64,000 bases of DNA. It comes from Carettochelys insculpta (lineage: Eukaryota > Chordata > Testudines > Carettochelyidae). Position 1 is the first letter of the stretch, and each line of letters starts with the position of its first letter. A program made the position numbers and the translations under genes. The notes under the pieces are model-generated. The model was not told where the DNA came from, made no database searches, and was given only the letters and a program-made list of their open reading frames with translations. This document shows, one piece after another, positions 60,968 to 64,000 of this stretch. Location of the stretch: positions 7,638,001-7,702,000 of the forward strand of contig NC_134138.1 of the NCBI RefSeq assembly GCF_033958435.1, in the 5' to 3' direction.

Positions 60968-61060
60968 TGGAGATACACATCTCCCAGAACTGGAAGGGAC
61001 CTCAGGAAGTCATCTAGTCTACTGCTGATACCACTGAGCTCTCCCTCTGTTCTAGCCCAG
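60968..61060 (-). mobile_element. Cry-type SINE, internally deleted
   Basis: GGAGATACACATCTCCCAGA (tail), CTGGAAGGGACCTCAGGAAG, TCATCTAGTCTACTG, then directly CTGATACCACTGAGCTCTCC (reverse A box). The middle of the SINE is missing. Confidence 0.75.
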
Positions 61061-62344
61061 GGGGAAAGGTTTTTCTAGCTGTAGCATCCCACGTTGGCAC
61101 AACTTTCAGGAAGTTTGGAACTGCAGGAATACTGCTATCATATAATTGGCAGGAAGGACATGCTCAAAAAGCCTATAGCCAGTGTGGAGATGGTGGCAGC
61201 ATTTTGTTCTCATGGATGTATGACCAGGAGACTGAAAGGTGCTGATCCACAGGCGGGGTCTGTGGAGAGAAAAGTAACGTGGCGTGTGTTTCTGTTGGTG
61301 GGGCACAGCCACTCATGCTTTGGTGCTGACCCTGGAAGGCTTTTATTTCACCTTGGGCAAGACTCTTCATCTCTCGGAGATAACCTCCAAAGAGGACACA
61401 CCGACAAATATTATAATCTGTGCAAAAGAATCTTTGACATTGATGCTGTCTTCATTCTGATAAGCTAAGTCTTCCAAAATCAGGAGTCCTTCACCTTAAC
61501 TCTGCCCCCCTCATACTTCACCTTTACGTGCTGGTCCCCATGGCATTCCCATATCATCTGATTGTTAATTTGTTACTCCAGCCTTAGTGACAGACAGATC
61601 CTTCCAACACAAAAATCTCACTAGGATGAACCCGGAATCAAACTAACTTCCTTCCCCCCCATTTCTCCCTCTCCCCGTCTCATTTCCTCTGGAGCTGAAT
61701 AAATCTGGTGGATAGATGCCTCCTGACAAGCTGAGCAGTTAAGAATCTCATGTCAATAGGGCTATAATTAGGAGAATTGAGCCCTGTCAAGCCCGGACTG
61801 ACATTTATCTGAAATCAATGGCCAATAGGGTGGAAAGAATGAGGATGTGGGAGTGTTTGCTTTGGAGCTGCCAGGGTTCTTTACACCATGTCTGAGCACA
61901 GCCCCTCTGGGTGGGGACTTTCCTGCTGGCTGAAAGGGAGAAGGATTATTGCATTAGCCACAGAGATCTGCCTCTGTCACTGGGCCTTAAAGCGCCAAGA
62001 CCCCTGTGACCTCTCTGGTCATGCAGGAGCCAATGAATCACCCCAAGATAGGACCACAACAGTCTGCTCTGATAGAGGAACCAGGCAGAGCGGGTGTGAC
62101 TCATGCATACCCCGCAATCCCAGCAGGGGGATTAGCCCGGCCTTCTCATTCCTCACTGGGGTTGGATTATCAAAGGCATATTTACAATCACAACTATTTG
62201 AACTAGGGGGAGATCTAAACAGAGACCTCAGCTACCCCCGGCTGGAGCCAGCTTGGAACTTCCTGGCTCCTGGCCATATTCAACACAGCAGCCCAAGTCT
62301 AATTTAAACAGCAACCAGATCCCAGGAATAATAATTCGCTGAAC
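61061..62344. other. Single-copy stretch, possible conserved element at 61700-61860
   Basis: 61700-61860 (GGAGCTGAATAAATCTGGTG, GGGCTATAATTAGGAGAATT, CGGACTGACATTTATCTGAA, TCAATGGCCAATAGGG) is repeat-free, dense in ATTA and CCAAT words, and the best conserved non-coding candidate by eye. 62120-62340 may be the diverged 3' UTR/ORF end of the following PLE, but the reading is uncertain. Confidence 0.35.
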
Positions 62345-62525
62345 ATTAATATTGAGTTCTCTATACCTTAAATACTGAGTCTGTTCTGGTCTGGCTCTGG
62401 TCTGAAGAAGTGGGTCTGTCCCACGAAAGCTCATCACCTAATAAATTACTTTGTTAGTCTTTAAAGTGCTACTTTACTGCTTGTTTGTTTTGATAGTATA
62501 TAGACTAGCACGGCTTTCTCTCTGT
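62345..62525 (+). mobile_element. Penelope-like element tail, type B, complete
   Basis: TTAAATACTGAGTCTGTTCT, GGTCTGAAGAAGTGGGTCTG, TCCCACGAAAGCTCATCACC, GTTAGTCTTTAAAGTGCTAC, GTTTGTTTTGATAGTATATA and GACTAGCACGGCTTTCTCTC, TGTTGC. The most complete type B 3' end in the window and the reference for its terminus. Confidence 0.9.
62398..62436 (+). ncRNA. Hammerhead-ribozyme-like motif, type B, best preserved
   Basis: Stem I TGGT (62398-62401) with ATCA (62433-62436; one U-G pair); CTGAAGA (62402-62408); one extra A; stem II GTGGG/CCCAC perfect, with a TCTGT-type loop; GAAA (62425-62428); palindromic AGCT (62428-62431) as a minimal, possibly dimeric stem III; C62432 at the cleavage position. Departure: the extra A between core and stem II. 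Confidence 0.58.
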
Positions 62526-62989
62526 TGCTGATTATTATTGAGAACGATTCATTGTTCATTCAGTTAGAAGCCTATGGTTGGTCTGGATCAGGAGGAGTGA
62601 AGCTGAGTGAAATTTTTCAGACCCAACATTTTTTGGCAAAAAATGCCCGTTCTAGGGTACCGGAATTCTTTGCAAATTTGTGTTGCTTTCACTGAATTGT
62701 TTCAGTTAAGAAAAAAAAAAAAAAACATTCAAAAAATCACCAGGGGAAGTGTTTTGTTTCACCGTTTTCACACCAAACTGCTTCCATTTTTTCCAGTTTA
62801 AAATTTCCGGCAATAAAATTTTAAAAATCGTTTTAAGAGGTTTGAGATGTAAACCAGATTTTTGCTCAGCTTCAAACAATCCCCCCAACGCGCCAATCTT
62901 TCGGGATTGCTGTGATCCCAAAAGTGTGTTATTCACACTGCTCTGGGAGTGGGCTGAATCACGTATGAATACATACAGTCTGTTTGTAG
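62526..62989. other. AT-rich spacer with poly(A)
   Basis: A 16-nt A run lies at 62710-62725. TTTTTTGGCAAAAAATGCC and AAATTTCCGGCAATAAAATT are AT-rich without a recognised family. Confidence 0.4.
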
Positions 62990-63300
62990 ACAGGCCCACC
63001 GCTGGAGGGGCTGAAGGAAGCAGTTGCCCGGGACCCGGCTTTTCATAGGGCCTGGAGCTCTGAGCATTGTCCAGCTACTTTGGTAGTGGCTGGAGCTCTG
63101 GACCCTTTGAAATGCTGTGGCTGTGCTGCTACACCACTCCCCATGACTCTGAGGCAACACCATCACTGCCGCACGTCCTAGGCCCCACCCCTTCTGCCTG
63201 AGGCTCCGCCCTTCTACTCCTGGCTCCGCCCCTTCCAAGGCACAGAGCTGGGCCCCCCTCCCACCTTTCCCCGGGACCCACAGTGGCTGTTCGTAGCAGG
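62990..63300. mobile_element. Possible non-autonomous DNA element, GC-rich
   Basis: GCAGTTGCCCGGGACCCGGC and AGGGCCTGGAGCTCTGAGC followed by repeated GGCTCCGCCC words resembles a turtle element with CTGCCCGGGGCC-type ends. No TIR pair was shown. Confidence 0.3.
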
Positions 63301-63324
63301 GTAGCACTGACAGACCCTGATCAA

Positions 63325-63405
63325 TGTCTGGGCCGGGCTGTGCCAGGCCCTGTACAAACACACAGTATGAGACAGTCCTGGCCCTGCGAAGCTTACAGCT
63401 AAGCG
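63325..63405. mobile_element. Ancient amniote repeat tail
   Basis: GCTGTGCCAGGCCCTGTACA, ACACAGTATGAGACAGTCC and GCGAAGCTTACAGCTAAG match a widespread old SINE/LINE 3' tail (CTGTACAAACACA, AAGAGCTTACAATCTAA). Confidence 0.5.
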
Positions 63406-63639
63406 CTGGCAATGTGCTTGGCCCTGCAGAGGGGACACAAAGTACAGACCATCCCTGTGCAGGGTTGGAAGCAAGACTAGAGTGTCTAGATTAGTAACTT
63501 GGGAACAGGGGGCTCAAGGGCCAACCCTGCCACATGCTTCCTGTGAGTCCCTCCCGGTGGTAGCGCTGCCATTGACTTCAACCGGACCCAGCTCTCATGT
63601 TCCCTGTGCTCAGCTCCTGTGATGGGGTTCAGGGGTCCC

Positions 63640-64000
63640 CAAGCACTGCCCCCCGTCTGCAGGCAGGAGTGACTCACTCAGCAGGTAGAACAGGAAGTTT
63701 ATTAGGCGACAGAGGCCCCGCTCAGCACAGAGGTGTCAGTCCAGCCGGCAGAGATAGTCATTCTAAACCCATCTTGGGCAGAGGAGCCCGTGGGGTGCCC
63801 CAGACGGGGTGTAGCTTCCCCCTAACCAGGCTGGCTGCCTTCTAACTCTCTCTCCCCCCAGCTTCTAACTCCCGCCTCTGATTCAAACCCAGCTCGGCTC
63901 CTCCCTGCTCTTTGTTCAGGTCAGAGGTGTTACCTGCCAGCTTAGAGAACAACAAGAAGTCACAGCTACCTCTCTGATACCTGCCATCTTAGGTTACAGC
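63640..64000. mobile_element. LTR-like or unclassified turtle repeat, copy 2
   Basis: CAGGAGTGACTCACTCAGCA, GGAAGTTTATTAGGCGACAG, CTCAGCACAGAGGTGTCAG and CATCTTAGGTTACAG parallel 28640-28960. Interrupted by a 33-bp PLE piece and cut by the window end. Confidence 0.4.
63946..63978. mobile_element. 33-bp micro head-to-head PLE with 14-bp target duplication
   Basis: The first half AGAACAACAAGAAGTC is the reverse type A tail middle; the second half ACAGCTACCTCTCTGAT is the forward tail end. Flanks ACCTGCCAGCTTAG (63932-63945) and ACCTGCCATCTTAG (63979-63992) differ by one base. The smallest member of the head-to-head class. Confidence 0.8.

Overview
The window is vertebrate nuclear DNA, most likely from a cryptodiran turtle. 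Evidence: many CR1 LINE copies in several subfamilies ending in the 8-bp ATTCTATG-type tail; three copies of the tRNA-derived SINE typical of cryptodires (Cry / tortoise Pol III SINE; A box, GGTTGTGAG block and a tail ending near GATGTGTATCTCC); abundant Penelope-like elements (PLEs) with GIY-YIG endonuclease remnants; CORE-SINE/MIR relics; and TIR DNA elements whose ends read GTCTACACTAGC. No host protein exon, rRNA or functional tRNA gene could be supported, so the window looks intergenic or deep-intronic. Species and chromosome cannot be told.

Layout. 1-3.8 kb: GT-rich minisatellite, then two CR1 copies lying tail to tail and a PLE tail. 4.8-5.8 kb: a non-LTR RT 3' end hit twice by PLE. 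7.4-11.3 kb: short CR1, MITE, tRNA-like SINE, a LINE-PLE composite and a LINE fragment. 11.8-12.3 kb: degenerate minisatellite. 13.4-17.9 kb: CR1, a 732-bp head-to-head PLE, a TIR element with a CAG tract, and a reverse PLE. 19.5-21.6 kb: the best-preserved RTE-like LINE ORF, then two CR1 tail to tail. 22-33 kb: CR1, SINE, MITE and an RT-dead LINE. 33.2-38 kb: PLE with an open GIY-YIG frame, the longest CR1 (RT with one nonsense codon) and a CR1 split by a SINE. 39.9-47.8 kb: hAT-like and TIR/foldback elements, including a 438-bp near-perfect palindrome. 49-56.2 kb: LINE, TIR elements and a CR1 split by a head-to-head PLE. 56-64 kb: mostly single-copy DNA with scattered MITE, SINE and PLE pieces.

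The most interesting system is the Penelope-like family. Both tail types here (A and B) carry a hammerhead-ribozyme-like core (CTGANGA, stem II, GAAA, palindromic AGCT). PLE ends and junctions repeatedly fall on the 5' edge of that core. Several insertions are head-to-head inverted dimers, four of them flanked by 10-14 bp target duplications (one only 33 bp long). Two distant copies share the same LINE/PLE breakpoint, suggesting a mobilised chimeric transcript. Single-copy stretches were read by eye only; some look like conserved non-coding elements, but this needs alignment.
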